A DNA stretch of 64,000 nucleotides, taken from contig OX485806.1 of assembly GCA_950295325.1 (NCBI GenBank), forward strand, positions 55,487,169 to 55,551,168, written 5' to 3'. The DNA is from Polytrichum commune (Eukaryota; Streptophyta; Polytrichopsida; Polytrichales; Polytrichaceae). The position numbers were made by a program, and so were the translations under genes. The notes below the pieces were generated by a model. It ran no database searches. It was not told the origin of the DNA and saw nothing but the letters and a program-made list of their open reading frames with translations. The first letter of the stretch is position 1; each line of letters begins with the position of its first letter. Of the stretch, positions 12,636-23,363 are shown in pieces.

Positions 12636-12654
12636 ACTATCAACCCAAGGTGTG

Positions 12655-13577
12655 AATTCCCTTAGAAGCTTAGTGACATTAGGAAGTGTTTTGGTTAAGT
12701 GAGTAGTGTTTGATGAAGCAAAGGGAAGGGACTTGGATTTAAATGTTTGATTTAGAACATGTTATTGTTGGTTTAGGGAGTGAGGGTTTAGTGGATAGGA
12801 TAAGGTCCTACTAAGTAGGAGAAGGTTAAGGGGGTTGTGGTTTTTTTTTTTTTTGTGGGTATGGTCGTAGAGAGTAGAGCTGGTTAGAGGAAGTGTAGAC
12901 AGTAGAGCTGGGATTAGAGGGAAGCTGCGACAGCCGCTGGACTAAAGTAAGCTGCGATAACAGCTGGACTAAGGGATAAGCTGCGACAACAGCTGGACTA
13001 AGGGGTAAGCTGCGACTGCAGCTGGACTAAGGGGTAAGCTGCGATAGCAGGTGGACTAAAGGGTAGGCCACGACAGCCGCTGGACTAAGGGGTAAGTTGC
13101 GACAGCAGCTGGACTAAGGTAAGCTGCGACAACAGCTGGACTAAGGGGTAAGTTGCGATAGCAGGTGGACTAAAGGGTAGGCCACGACAGCCGCTGGACT
13201 AAGGGGTAAGCTGACAGCAGCTGGATTGAGAGGGTAGGTTGAGACAACAACTGGACTTAGGGGAGATTAGAATGATGGGTTAGTTATGTCTAGTACCCTA
13301 AGTTAAGAAGGATGGGTTAGCTAGGTAGTTAGCTATCCGTGTAATCGGGTGTGCACTTGTGTGGGGAGTTGATAGGGGATGTGAAGAGAGCACTAATAGA
13401 GAAAAGCGTTTATCAACGCTTGTACTCATGATATGGAATAAATTGGTGTGACCAAAGGTATGTGTGATGTAATGGGGATGAATGACGGAGGAAGGATTAA
13501 ACTAGGACAAATACGAATGTGATCACCATGCCCTCACCCGGACTAAGACGCTTAAGGGTGGGCGGTATGGCCTCACA
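12655..13577 (-). mobile_element. LTR family G, truncated at its 3' end
   Basis: In minus sense it starts TGTGAGGCC at 13577 with the core CTTAAGCGTCTTAGTCCGGG, and runs into a segment matching 28310-28480 ('agcttagtgacattagg', 'agaacatgtt', 'gtggataggataaggt'). The usual GGGCTCACA end is absent at about 12655. It directly abuts P1. Confidence 0.7.
12910..13260 (+). repeat. Minisatellite of about 29 bp, roughly 12 copies
   Basis: Unit built on AGCTGCGACAACAGCTGGAC followed by TAAGGGGTA, with substitutions between copies. It is specific to this G LTR and absent from the other copies. Confidence 0.85.
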
Positions 13578-14200
13578 TGCAACCTCCTTGTCAATGGTGG
13601 GAGGAGGCGGATTCTCATCTTCTTTCGGCTCTTCCTCCAATTCAATTACCTCAGGGGCAGAGGAAGCAAGGCTTTCGTAGAGGGGTTCTTCTACGCCGGG
13701 AACAAATCCACATGAGCAATCCAAGTACCAACCACCAGCCACGAAATGCACGCGTGAAAATTTTGCAAGTTGCATGTGCGTGTACACACAAAGATTGAAA
13801 TTGTCATCGATCCAATCTTCAAGGAGTGACGGCAAGGACGAAGAAAGAAGAGCATTCTTCATGACAAGCTCACGGTGAATATACCTACAAATTGAAGAAA
13901 ATAAGAACAAAGAAATGGAGTGGAAAAAATGAAAACAAACGAAGATATGAAGGACAAAAAATAAAGAAAAATGATTACCTATAAGCAATGCACTTGATAG
14001 TTAAGGGGCCTTCCTCAAACTCCATGAGATCGAGCCCTTTGATGAAGCTCAAGACTCCTTTGTCATTAAAATACACCCAAAAACCTTATCCGACAAAATG
14101 AACCTCCAATGCTTGCAAAATATCTTCCGTAGAAGCCCAGTGGATGTCCATGAAGCATTCATTTTCAAATGAGGCAATCTCACCCTCAACCCCTTTCTCC
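13578..14200 (-). pseudogene. P1 gene fragment, copy 1
   Basis: Unrecognised protein shared with 25360-26607. In minus sense, an exon ending at about 13981 includes VYFNDKGVLSFIKGLDLMEF and IKCIAY before a GT donor. After a T-rich intron the next exon contains LEDWIDDNFNLCVYTHMQ and AGGWYLDCSCGFVPGVEE and ends in an acidic tail (IELEEEPKEDENPPPP). The plus copy has the same order with clear similarity. A stop near 14087 breaks the frame upstream. The sequence is cut at 13577 by a G LTR. No signal peptide or membrane segment is evident in the exons. Function unknown. Confidence 0.55.
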
Positions 14201-14249
14201 AACTAAGATAAGACAAACATAAACTTAGCAATGATAAAGATCTGGTCAA

Positions 14250-14502
14250 AAATTTTGACCTTAAAGTCAAAATCTAGTCCTAATGTCCTACCTGACACTA
14301 TCAACCGAATTAGTCCAAACATCTTCAACCTATCTACATATACATAATACACAACCATCAAGTCAAAATCTGGTCCTACCAACCTCAACCATGACCCTCT
14401 AGAATCCGAGAGGGTTGAATTCTAGTGCATACCCAAACTATTTGAACATATCAACCGAGCTAGTCCACACATCTTCAACCTATCTACACATACATAATAC
14501 AC
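14250..14502 (+). repeat. Family H repeat (palindrome-bearing)
   Basis: About two units containing 'tatcaaccgaNNtagtcca' and 'catcttcaacctatctac', with a mutated copy of the GACCCTCTCGGATCC palindrome at 14393-14416. It preserves 'tagtgcatacccaaac', the uninterrupted form of the site hit by the solo LTR at 30470. Confidence 0.7.
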
Positions 14503-14512
14503 GGACGACTCT

Positions 14513-14710
14513 CTTATGTGAGCGGAGAGCGGACATTTGGAGAGCAAAAATAGCAGTAAATAGTAGAAATAGCAATAAAAATAGCAAACTTGTCAAATTA
14601 AATTTAGCAATATTAAAAAATAGGATATAATATACCCAGAACATTCCCGATTTGCCCAAAAATAGTAAAATATATGACCTATTTCCGTTGAATGTATAGG
14701 TCCAAAAATA
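14513..14710 (+). repeat. Dispersed repeat A, partial copy 3
   Basis: Shares 'tgtgagcggagagcgga', 'tttggagagcaaaa' and a 'cctatttccgttga' variant with copies 1 and 2. It is more diverged, with an AT-rich expansion inside. Confidence 0.4.
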
Positions 14711-15839
14711 AGATAAAATGACTTGAATTTGAAATGGTCTCATTAAATTTGGAAACCGGGAAGTGCTAAATTGATATAAAAATTATGATAAAATAGATAA
14801 GTATATGATTAAAACCAACGGTGATTCCAAAAAAGAATAAATGAAAATGATTTTATCGAGATTGGTATATTAAAGAATGAGTCAATCAAAATACAAAGGG
14901 TGACCAACTTGCTTTGTTTTTATTCCATCATTTTTGTGTTTGTCCTATGTGTGAGTCAACTCTAGAGCTTGGACTCCAACAATTATTGTTTGTGGTCAAA
15001 GAGATTATCTTGAGCTGAATATAAATGAGGACATAAGATAGACTCGTATCCAATACGGATGTAGAGACATATGCACACAATGGGAGAAGGAGATTAGAAG
15101 TGTAGGAGAGCTGACAGCTAGAGTAGTCACGGCCACACGAAAAAGGAACGCCTAGTATTGGAATTTTACAAAAAAAATTATATGAATGGACACATGACAC
15201 TTATACCTAAGTACTAAGATTCAAAACAGGAAATAATTCTCCACTAATGCACACCTAAATAGCAAAAAATGCCATTGATGTCGCCAATTTGTCATTTTTT
15301 ATTTTGGAAGTGTGGTGCTCGGAAAGTCCCGTCACCTGCCCGAGAAGATCCCGGCCATTGGTTCAGGCCGAAATCTGTTCAAACTATGCCAAGAGATAGG
15401 ATCCTGGCCGTTGGTTTGGGCGCCATGGAACAGGGGTCACCCACATCATGAGAAACCCTAGAACAGTCATTCCCTTGGAGTGTCACTTCGAAATGATGGA
15501 GGCGCTGCGGTGGGTGTACTTCAACATTCTTTGTCTCTGCATTTTATGTTGTGTATTAAGTGAAACACTAAATCTGTTGAGTACTATGAATCTAGAGATG
15601 TAGTTTTCATGCACCGCCTCAAACTCCTCTTCTTAGTATGTTGGGTTTAGACAAGGGTCAATTTTGAGACACCTTTAATGACAGAAAAGATATGTGGAGC
15701 AATACTGAGGCACCACAAATCAACATTATGCCAATATTTGAATTGCAAATGTGTTCACGGTTGCAATCTTCCATGCTACAAATATAGTGCCCATGTTGGA
15801 TTGTCAGATGCCTGTACAACACAATACTCTTAAGCACCT
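14711..15839. other. No gene recognised
   Basis: Mixed-composition DNA. A GC-richer patch at 15300-15520 ('ggtgctcggaaagtcccgtcacc') may be part of the B retroelement interior, but I find no domain motif. Confidence 0.3.
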
Positions 15840-15946
15840 CCTATCATACCTTGAGGTGAATAATAATAAAAAGTGATGAAGTTTAATTCATTCAACGTAT
15901 CACGTATCTCTCGGTCGTCTTCCGTATGTCTCTTCTCATTTGACAT
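15840..15946 (-). pseudogene. Possible start of B element gag ORF
   Basis: In minus sense an ATG at 15946 opens a short charged ORF (MSNEKRHTEDDREIRD...) about 0.22 kb after the candidate PBS, where a gag start is expected. It stops after roughly 35 codons. Confidence 0.3.
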
Positions 15947-16160
15947 TCTTACTAGTAAGGCGCATTATCTCCGAATCGTGTTAAGTTCCAATTGGTAGAT
16001 ATGACGTTGCGGTTGTCCGCTCTTCTTGGCGTAATTCTCCATGTGCTTAGTTAACGCATTCGCCAAGAACCTCCGCTTTGTCTTTTTTACACTTAAAACA
16101 TTGAAACACATAAAATCACCCTTTCACATTTAAATTACCGAAACACATTAATGGCAAGAA

Positions 16161-16178
16161 TCCCCAGCATGGTCGCCA
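16161..16178 (-). promoter_or_regulatory. Candidate primer binding site of the B element
   Basis: In minus sense TGGCGACCATGCTGGGGA starts 3 bases after the LTR end TGCATCA. It parallels the G element PBS. It places the body of this element to the left, on the minus strand. Confidence 0.6.
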
Positions 16179-16181
16179 AAA

Positions 16182-18285
16182 TGATGCACCCCGTGGGTCG
16201 TTCCCTTGCCATTTAGCTCAAGAAGACTCACGGTGAGACATCACGTAAATTTATATTCGCTTGAGAACTACCGTGCCTCATTAATATGTTCGGTATCGAA
16301 TTAATAATCCCTCTCTTCTCCTTATGATATGAATATAATTATTGGAGTGAACACAATCTCATTATCTTAATTCTTACTCTCAATGTAAGGCATCATTGAT
16401 AATAAGAATCATTAGATTTAAAGAAAGCTTCAAGAGGTGTAACAATATCCTTGATAATAATATAGTATTCAATAAACTGTATGAATCCTTAATGTTAGTA
16501 GTTCATAAACATTAATCACACAAATGATAATAATCTTATAATGATGAAGAAGATCTAATATTCTTGAGTCTTCATTTTTAAACTCAAGTGTTACTACTTA
16601 TAATATTGTAACTTGACATGTATGCATATAGTAGTTATAATTTCATGAACACATCATTGATTGTTTTGCAATGTCACGTTTAACATTCAAAATGTTTTAA
16701 TGACAAAAATAATTATAACTCTCTTGAGGTTATTCAAGAGGAAGATTTCCTTTTTGATTGTTAATGACATCCAACAACTCACAAAGTATCTTAAGAGAAG
16801 AAGCAGTTTTACTACAAAGTGTTTCTTGATGACGAGAAGATAAACCTATCTCTCTTGAGTTTTGCTCAAGAGAGAGAGATCTTCTCTTGAATAGATAATC
16901 CTTCAAAATGTAATGACATCCAAAAACTCACAAAGAATCTTAAAGTAAGAAGCTTCAATAACAATTGTAGTAAGTAATATTACTTCATTCATATGTATTC
17001 AAACTTTGATATGAATTAATGTCTTCATCATTCTTGTTAATCATAAGTTCAACAATCAATATGTAGTATAATATGTATAATACTTATAAGTCAATTATGT
17101 AGTTTTCAATAATAAGCTCCTCCTCTTTTGAAGGAGTTGCATTCGTTAATTTGTTTTGCTTAAATCATAACATGCATATAATTCTTCAATCATTCAATCA
17201 TATGTATATTTATAATTCCCTTTTGAGGAGATCAATGATAAATTCCGCTTTGAGAGATAATCTTGTTTCCTTCACTCAAGTTTGACAATCGCTTTCTTAA
17301 TTCAATCCTTCTCAAAGTTCCATTGATTCTCCAATTTGTCTTGAGTGCTTTGTTCTCACCCTCATACTATCTTTTGAGTTCTTTCTCAAAAGAGTCTACT
17401 CAATCTATTCTACTCTCGGTTACTCAATCACATAAGCTACAAAGTACCGTTGACGACTCATAGTTCAATTTGAGAAAGAGGTAGAAAGATCACACGCATT
17501 TGTAGAAAAGATAATGTATTGCAAAAATGCTCCGAGAGGAGAGATACAAAAAGCTTCAAGTGTTTTTGACACTCAAATTTAAGATAACTTCGTTGTATAG
17601 AAAATGAGGTATAGGTCTCCTAAAATGCTTCCCTTATATAGTCTTTCTTACTTGATTCAAAATCTATATCCACGGAGTCCCAATCTTTCCTATCCTAGAT
17701 AACTACTCATCTATGACATCCGTGGATCGTATCTATCAAAAAACGGTTATAACCGTCGAAGCTCTTATATGTTCCTATTATGGGAATGCCACTCTATCTT
17801 TGTCATAGCTACATATCGTGTCTTTTTATAATATTTAGACAATGCTTACATCATGCTTTGATCTCATATTATGAAGTTCCATAAGATCTTCATAATATAT
17901 AGAAATCATTGTTACATCATTCCTATATTCTACTTCATAATGTTTCCAAAATTCTATATTCCTATATTCGGCCATCATGCCTTTTTAATGGTCTTTAAAA
18001 CCTCAACATCCTATATCCTAACATACTTCATTAATGCTTCTTCAAAATGTTTTCAAATCCCAATCCTAACTATTTCATAATGTCTCTAGCTCGGCCTTAA
18101 ATTTCCTAAATTCCTCTTACTAATCCCTGGTAGTCCCAATATCATGTAAAAAGGCCTTATAGCCGCGCGTAAGCCTTGTGTTTCCGTGACAGGGTCTAAA
18201 CCCGTGAGTAGAGGCCCCTGAGGCCGTGGGTCCTATCTCCGTGACCGAGCCCTAATGCCAAGCCGTCGTCTTCTTCGGCCAGCTC
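16182..18285 (-). mobile_element. LTR family B, copy 1 (5' LTR, minus sense)
   Basis: Plus-strand left end TGATGCACCCCGTGGG, shared with 23364-25310, and the two copies align over about 2 kb ('gtcgttcccttgc', 'agaagactcacggtgagac', 'gagtgaacacaatctc', 'cttttgaaggagtt', 'aacggttataaccgt' or variants). In minus sense a TATA-like CTATATAAGGGAAG lies at about 17640. The far end near 18285 is judged only by loss of similarity. Confidence 0.7.
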
Positions 18286-18723
18286 CCAATCTTCCCGCAA
18301 CCTGCTCCATTCTTTATACGGTCACGGCTCCATTATCTTTACGGTCACGGCTCCATTCTTCAGTTCCATTCTCCTTTTTGGATCCGATTCTGTCTCTTTC
18401 TAGTGCCTTTCAATTTGGCTTTCTAAGTTCCATTATCTGCTTGTATGTTTGCTTTAATGCTAAGTTTTGCACTTTAAAATGGTATATTCCTCTGCCCAAG
18501 GGAGTACTACCAGTAGCTAGCCCTAATATGCCTGGTGTGATCAGGGCCCCCGCGTGACTGTTGCCGCGCTCTTTGTTGCTCCGACTCAACAACGGCAACA
18601 TTTTTCTTTGGCTCTCTTGCAAATCTTCCCACCAACTTTCAATTTCAAGTTTGCCATCTCCCTCGTCGCAATCTCCCTCCTCTTAGGTTCCCTCCAATCT
18701 CTACTCTTGAAGATCATTTAACC

Positions 18724-18777
18724 ATGGCTATTCTCGGAAGATTTCACATTGACAGTGCTGCACAATCATTGACAAAG
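18724..18777 (+). other. Possible leader exon of the RING gene
   Basis: ATG at 18724 opens 18 codons ending at a good donor (AAAG|GTGAGT). An acceptor GTGCAG lies at 18924. Joined in phase 0 this runs into a stop, so it is more likely 5' UTR or an upstream ORF than coding sequence. Confidence 0.35.
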
Positions 18778-18934
18778 GTGAGTACAAGGACATTAGGTTT
18801 TCATCATTACATTGTATTTGCTGTTCAGTTATGTGGAAACATGCTTTTGTGATTCCTTTGTTTGTATTCTGGGACTTATGCAAGTTATTCAATAACTCAC
18901 TCTATGATGAAACCACATGTGCAGGTAAGGGGTA

Positions 18935-21900
18935 ATGGCAACCTTCAAAACTCCCCAATGGTTTGAGACAACAAGGGGTCTGCGCAACAATGGATTGGAT
19001 GTGTTGAGGCTTTCAAATAGGGATGTCAGCAAGGAAGAGTTGGCACATGCATTTGGTCCAAAGTCCAGTAAGGATGGGTGGCGTTATGATCACCGCCTCA
19101 CATCGGAAGCGGCTAGAGAAGTTGAAGAATTGTATTGCAGAGTGACTTCCAAGAATAAGATTACTAACAATGAACTTACTCTACAGTTTGCTAGGGGACT
19201 CCTTCTTGAGGGTAAGGGTGTTGAGGTCAACTGGGCAGCCTTTGCTGCACATCTTCATTGTCAAAGAGAGAAGGTATGCTCTGCGAAAGCAGGAAATACT
19301 GATAAGAGGCAACGTGAACAGGGGTCTAGTGGGGACCTGTCACATCCCCTTAATGTCCCTGCTATTAGGTCTTCTGTTGTAGGCAGGGCGTCATGTTCTA
19401 CTCCCATTTCAGGGTTGCCACCATTTCCTATTAGATCTCAATCCGAAGTTAGAATGGGTAGAGGGAAAATGACATTCGCAAAGGCTTTAACACCTCCAAA
19501 TTGGTTGTTACTGGACATTGAGGACATGAGAGCCACATTGGCGAGTAATAAACAATTGTGTGCAAGTCTAAAAGAGAAGGCAAAGGTCCTCAGATTACAA
19601 GGAGAGGAAAAAAATACTGGGGCTCAAAGGAGTCAACTTTTGTTATCCCAACATGAAGCCATTTACAATGCAACATTGTCTGAGTTCGAGAAATCAGATG
19701 TTAAAGTTCTTGCAGCCAAGGCTCTTGTCCAAAACTCGGAGACCGGGCTTCAAGACCTTTTAGAAAACACGTCTGTTTGTTTAGACATTGGGTACAGTGG
19801 CTCTGATATTGGGCAGTTTGATTCTGAAATTGGCTTCTGAGACCCTGAAGGAGTTAGAATACCAGAAAGCTTGTGAAATGATGACTGAGAGGTATGCAAC
19901 AGAGAAGCTTAGGGTTACCAGAGAAGAATCTGATGCCCTGCATGAAGGCCAAGGCTCAGACGACAAGGAGTACAGATCCATTTTGGTCACTATAAAGTCT
20001 TTCGAGTCCTTGCTTCCTACTTTTGAGCAGAAAATTATGAGAATGGAGAAGGGTGGAGGTGCAATCCTCTATCCACAGCCCCTTTCTTCACATCCAGACT
20101 CCCCAAAAGAGACAATTTCCATACTTAACCCTTGTCTTGTTTGCAATTTGTGGTATGAATGTCATGAGCATTTGGCAGCTAGTTGTGGACACACCTACCA
20201 TCCATGGTGTTTTACAAAACATGCCAGAAATTCGCTAGCATGTTTAGTGCCAGACTGTGGAGAAGATTTTGACATCAAATGCCTCACAACATGGGGAATA
20301 AGACCTTCTCATGGAGAACATGTCCGGATGCCTACAAGTCTTGCCTTAAACAACATATCTCCTCAATCTGGTGAGCACACTTTCTCTATCTTTGTTGTTT
20401 TTTATGTGTTCATTTTTTGTTTGGTTAAGTAAATCACCTAAATTCCTTTGCAAACACGATGTAGTACTAATTACTTGCATTCATTTCTATTTATACCTTC
20501 TGGATGCTTTGGAGTCTTTGCAAGAGAAAGTCCTTTCCTTGTGTGCTTCATGCAAGAACATAAATTCCATTCCTGTCATGAATGGAATGTTTATGGACTA
20601 TGATGGCTTCCTTGTAAGTCATGGGTGACTTCCGTGGGTGTAGGGTTTAGGTCAAAGTAAAGTCTAAGGATGTATGGGGGTCCTTTAGCAATCCTCACGA
20701 ACTTTGTATACTCTTTGCCAATGGCATATAGTCCTTTAAGATTACTTGGTACTTCCGGATTATTACTTTAAATTTTCATAGACTACTTGCCTTGTAAGTA
20801 CTTTACTTTTATTCCTCCCCTCTCCATATTGAAGTCCTTCAAATGTCGTTCATTTTACCAAAACTACTTCAGAAATTCCTGAAGTTTCCTTGAGTGACAT
20901 GTTGGGTTCCTATTTCATGGCAAATTACTTTCAAGATTCCTAACTTACTACTTTGAGCTTCAACAATCAAACCGCCAGAATTGCTTACAACCAACAATTC
21001 AATGAACAATTGGTGATTTACTTCTACTTGTTGTATTTGCAGATTCTGGGACTATTTCGGAACATGGAGCATCATGTTACGCTACATCCAGCTCACCTTC
21101 GACTGCATCACCTCACTCCTTGGTGGGTGCTCATTTGCTTCGACTCCCTACACCTCATCAAACACCTGAGGAGTCACAAGAAGATTCCTTGGATGATTCA
21201 CCTCATCTATCAAATGATGAATCACCCAATAGTGTTACGACAAGTCCACACATTGCTAAAAAACCTCTACAGCCTTGCAAGATATGCACCAAAAATCTAG
21301 CCAAAGTCTGCCTTCAGGTACCTAACCTCTCAATGTCAATTCTATTGAGTTTCACAATCAATGACCCTTGTAGTATCAATTTGAATTGTTTAGGCCATTA
21401 ACATGATGTGTGGGTGGTTGCAGGATTGTGGACATGCAGATTTTTGTTTTGCATGTGTTCAAGGACTACCAACCTGCCCAACGTGTGATAGCACAATTAA
21501 AGGGTGGCACCTTCTACAAACCAACTCCCCTCTTGTACAACCCCTGGTCCTATCTTTGAAAGTAGCCTTTAATTCCAACATCACGTGCCACAATTCCACT
21601 AAAATGATTAGGAAAAATAAAAAAACGAGTGCTTCAATGTTTAGAAACAGCAGGGGATGAATTTATTGTAGGTAACAGTTCTCTTGCTGATAGTGACGAT
21701 GATAATGCAGGATTGGTGACCTGGGCTGCAAGTTTAAAGAAAGATCATGAAACCCAGGACAACAATCTAGAGTCGGAGCCCCAGCTGACTACAACTGTGG
21801 ATAATACAGTTGATGGTCTTGCTCTTCACGACGAGAGCCAAGCCACACAAGATGACAACATGAATTTCCCCCCAAAAAAGAAAAGAAATCCCACACAGCC

Positions 21901-21982
21901 TGCTCCTTTTCCAAGAGTTCAAACTAGGCTGCGAGGGTGTCCTGCTCCCATAAAAAGCAAAAAATTTGTGAAATTGTCTTAG
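18935..21982 (+). CDS. Protein with two RING fingers, multi-exon, possibly frameshifted
   Basis: Candidate E3 ubiquitin ligase. The ATG at 18935 opens 301 codons: an N-terminal region with ELAHAFGPKSSKDGWRY, then a long charged helical, probably coiled-coil stretch (about residues 185-290). Coding continues in another frame from about 19840 to 20370 and includes RING 1 (20133-20258: CLVC, then SCGH, HPWC, C-x4-C). An intron with GTGAGC...TTGCAG covers 20371-21042. The next exon (21043-21317) starts RING 2 (CKIC); a phase-0 intron (21318-21423) splits the finger, which resumes DCGHADFC...CPTC to 21486. The C terminus is acidic and then basic (PPKKKRNP, NLS-like), ending at 21982. Frame changes near 19840 and at an A7 run near 21622 mean either pseudogene or sequence error. 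Ligase activity is inference from the RING pattern. Confidence 0.6.
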
Positions 21983-22565
21983 AGGTTTCTGATTCTCTTT
22001 TTTGGGTTTGGTAGGCTTTCCTATATTCTGGAATTTAGTCAATGTACATCAACAAAACACAGTTTTGCCATTTGGTATTCTGTTCATAATGGAAAACCAC
22101 TTTTTGGTTGTAGTCGAGTGTGTTGTGGTGGAATTCTGCATGTTTCATTTTGGATTCAAAGCACTGTCATTATTGCCTTTTAATTGCATCAATTGCCATA
22201 GGTACACCTCCTACCAGTTAAACTCCCTTGGTATCATTTCAATTTATGAATGTCATCATTGTTGTTTAGTACTTCCATTTGCCTCATTGAAGTTCAATGG
22301 ACCTGATCATGTGGATTAGTCGAGTGAGTTATACACCTACACAATAACCATTATCATTCAAATAATGTGCAGGTGTGGGATATAATCACTACTCTACATG
22401 CATAAGCGTTTGAGATGACACTACTACTTCAGGTTCATTTCTCTACCTGGTCTCTGAAATTACAAAAATACAAAAAATACAAAAAATACCCTAAACGTAC
22501 CCAAATATCCCGAGTCCTTAAGTCCTTTGTCCCAAAAGTAGTACCCCAAGCGTGAATGGCCCCAG
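21983..22565. other. Downstream flank of the RING gene
   Basis: No gene seen. T-rich sequence consistent with a 3' UTR and intergenic DNA, then short 'caaaaaata' repetitions at 22460-22490. Confidence 0.35.
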
Positions 22566-23363
22566 TGGTAACCTTGTTTCAGAGGTGGGGGGAATGCAAC
22601 TCCTTGCAACGATTAAAAACGGGCTCAAGTTCTTCCAAGGAAAGGAGTTGATGAGGATCAGTATAATTGCGGAGGAGGAATTCACCCACAAGGTCCTTGC
22701 TAGCTTCAAGGACAATTTTGCTATGAGTGGCTTGGGGCGTTCGCTTGACGTGTTCCTCGATGAGGGCGTCGATGCGTTGGCGGCTATCTTTGCAGTTGCC
22801 GACCTTGACTGGGTGGCGATGGTTGCCAGAATGAATGCAAGCAGGCTGAGTGGTGTCATTGCCAAGGACGTAGAAGATTTTGGCGTGGCATGGTGCAATG
22901 CACGTAGGGGGCTCCTTACAGATCTTGCACATTAGAGTGGAGCCCAAAGGGAAGGGACCACCAACGGGGAAGGGCTCCTTTGTGAAGCCGTCAAAATCAG
23001 TTTCATTGACCGGGGAAATGCGATGAGCACGTTGGAGGTAATCGCAAAGAGGATTTTGGCATTGGAGGTGGCCAACGCAATTGGAGGAGCGAAAAGCAAG
23101 GCCCATGTCATTGGTGATATTAGTGGTTTGGGTTTTGGTCCAAACATGGCCGTCATAGCGTTTGTCCATGCCGTCCATGGATTTGGCCTTGGTATGAGAA
23201 GAAGAGTCACCAACGGGGGGGGGGACAAACATCAGATTCCCATCAAAGCGAGGCGGCAGGAAATTCACGTCTTCAATTTGTAAGGCGTCATAATCTAGCT
23301 TCTTGAGGATGTTCTTCCTACCGGGCATAGAAGCAAGAGTATGTAGACATTGAAGAATGGAAT
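22566..23363 (-). pseudogene. GCM-type zinc-finger fragment of a MULE transposase
   Basis: A 265-codon minus-strand ORF (23376-22579), closely similar to the start of the MULE gene at 54921. It contains MPGRKNILKKLDYD, then a GCM-type zinc-binding region with CVGHLQCQNPLCDY, MCKICKEPP, CIAPCH and a His-rich end (HSGNHRHP). GCM/WRKY-class fingers occur at the N terminus of some plant MULE transposases and probably bind the element DNA. The frame ends at TGA (22581-22579) where the other copy has CGA. Similarity is lost at about 22566, so the catalytic domain is absent. The first ATG lies inside the B LTR; the more natural start is the M of MPGRK. Confidence 0.75.
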
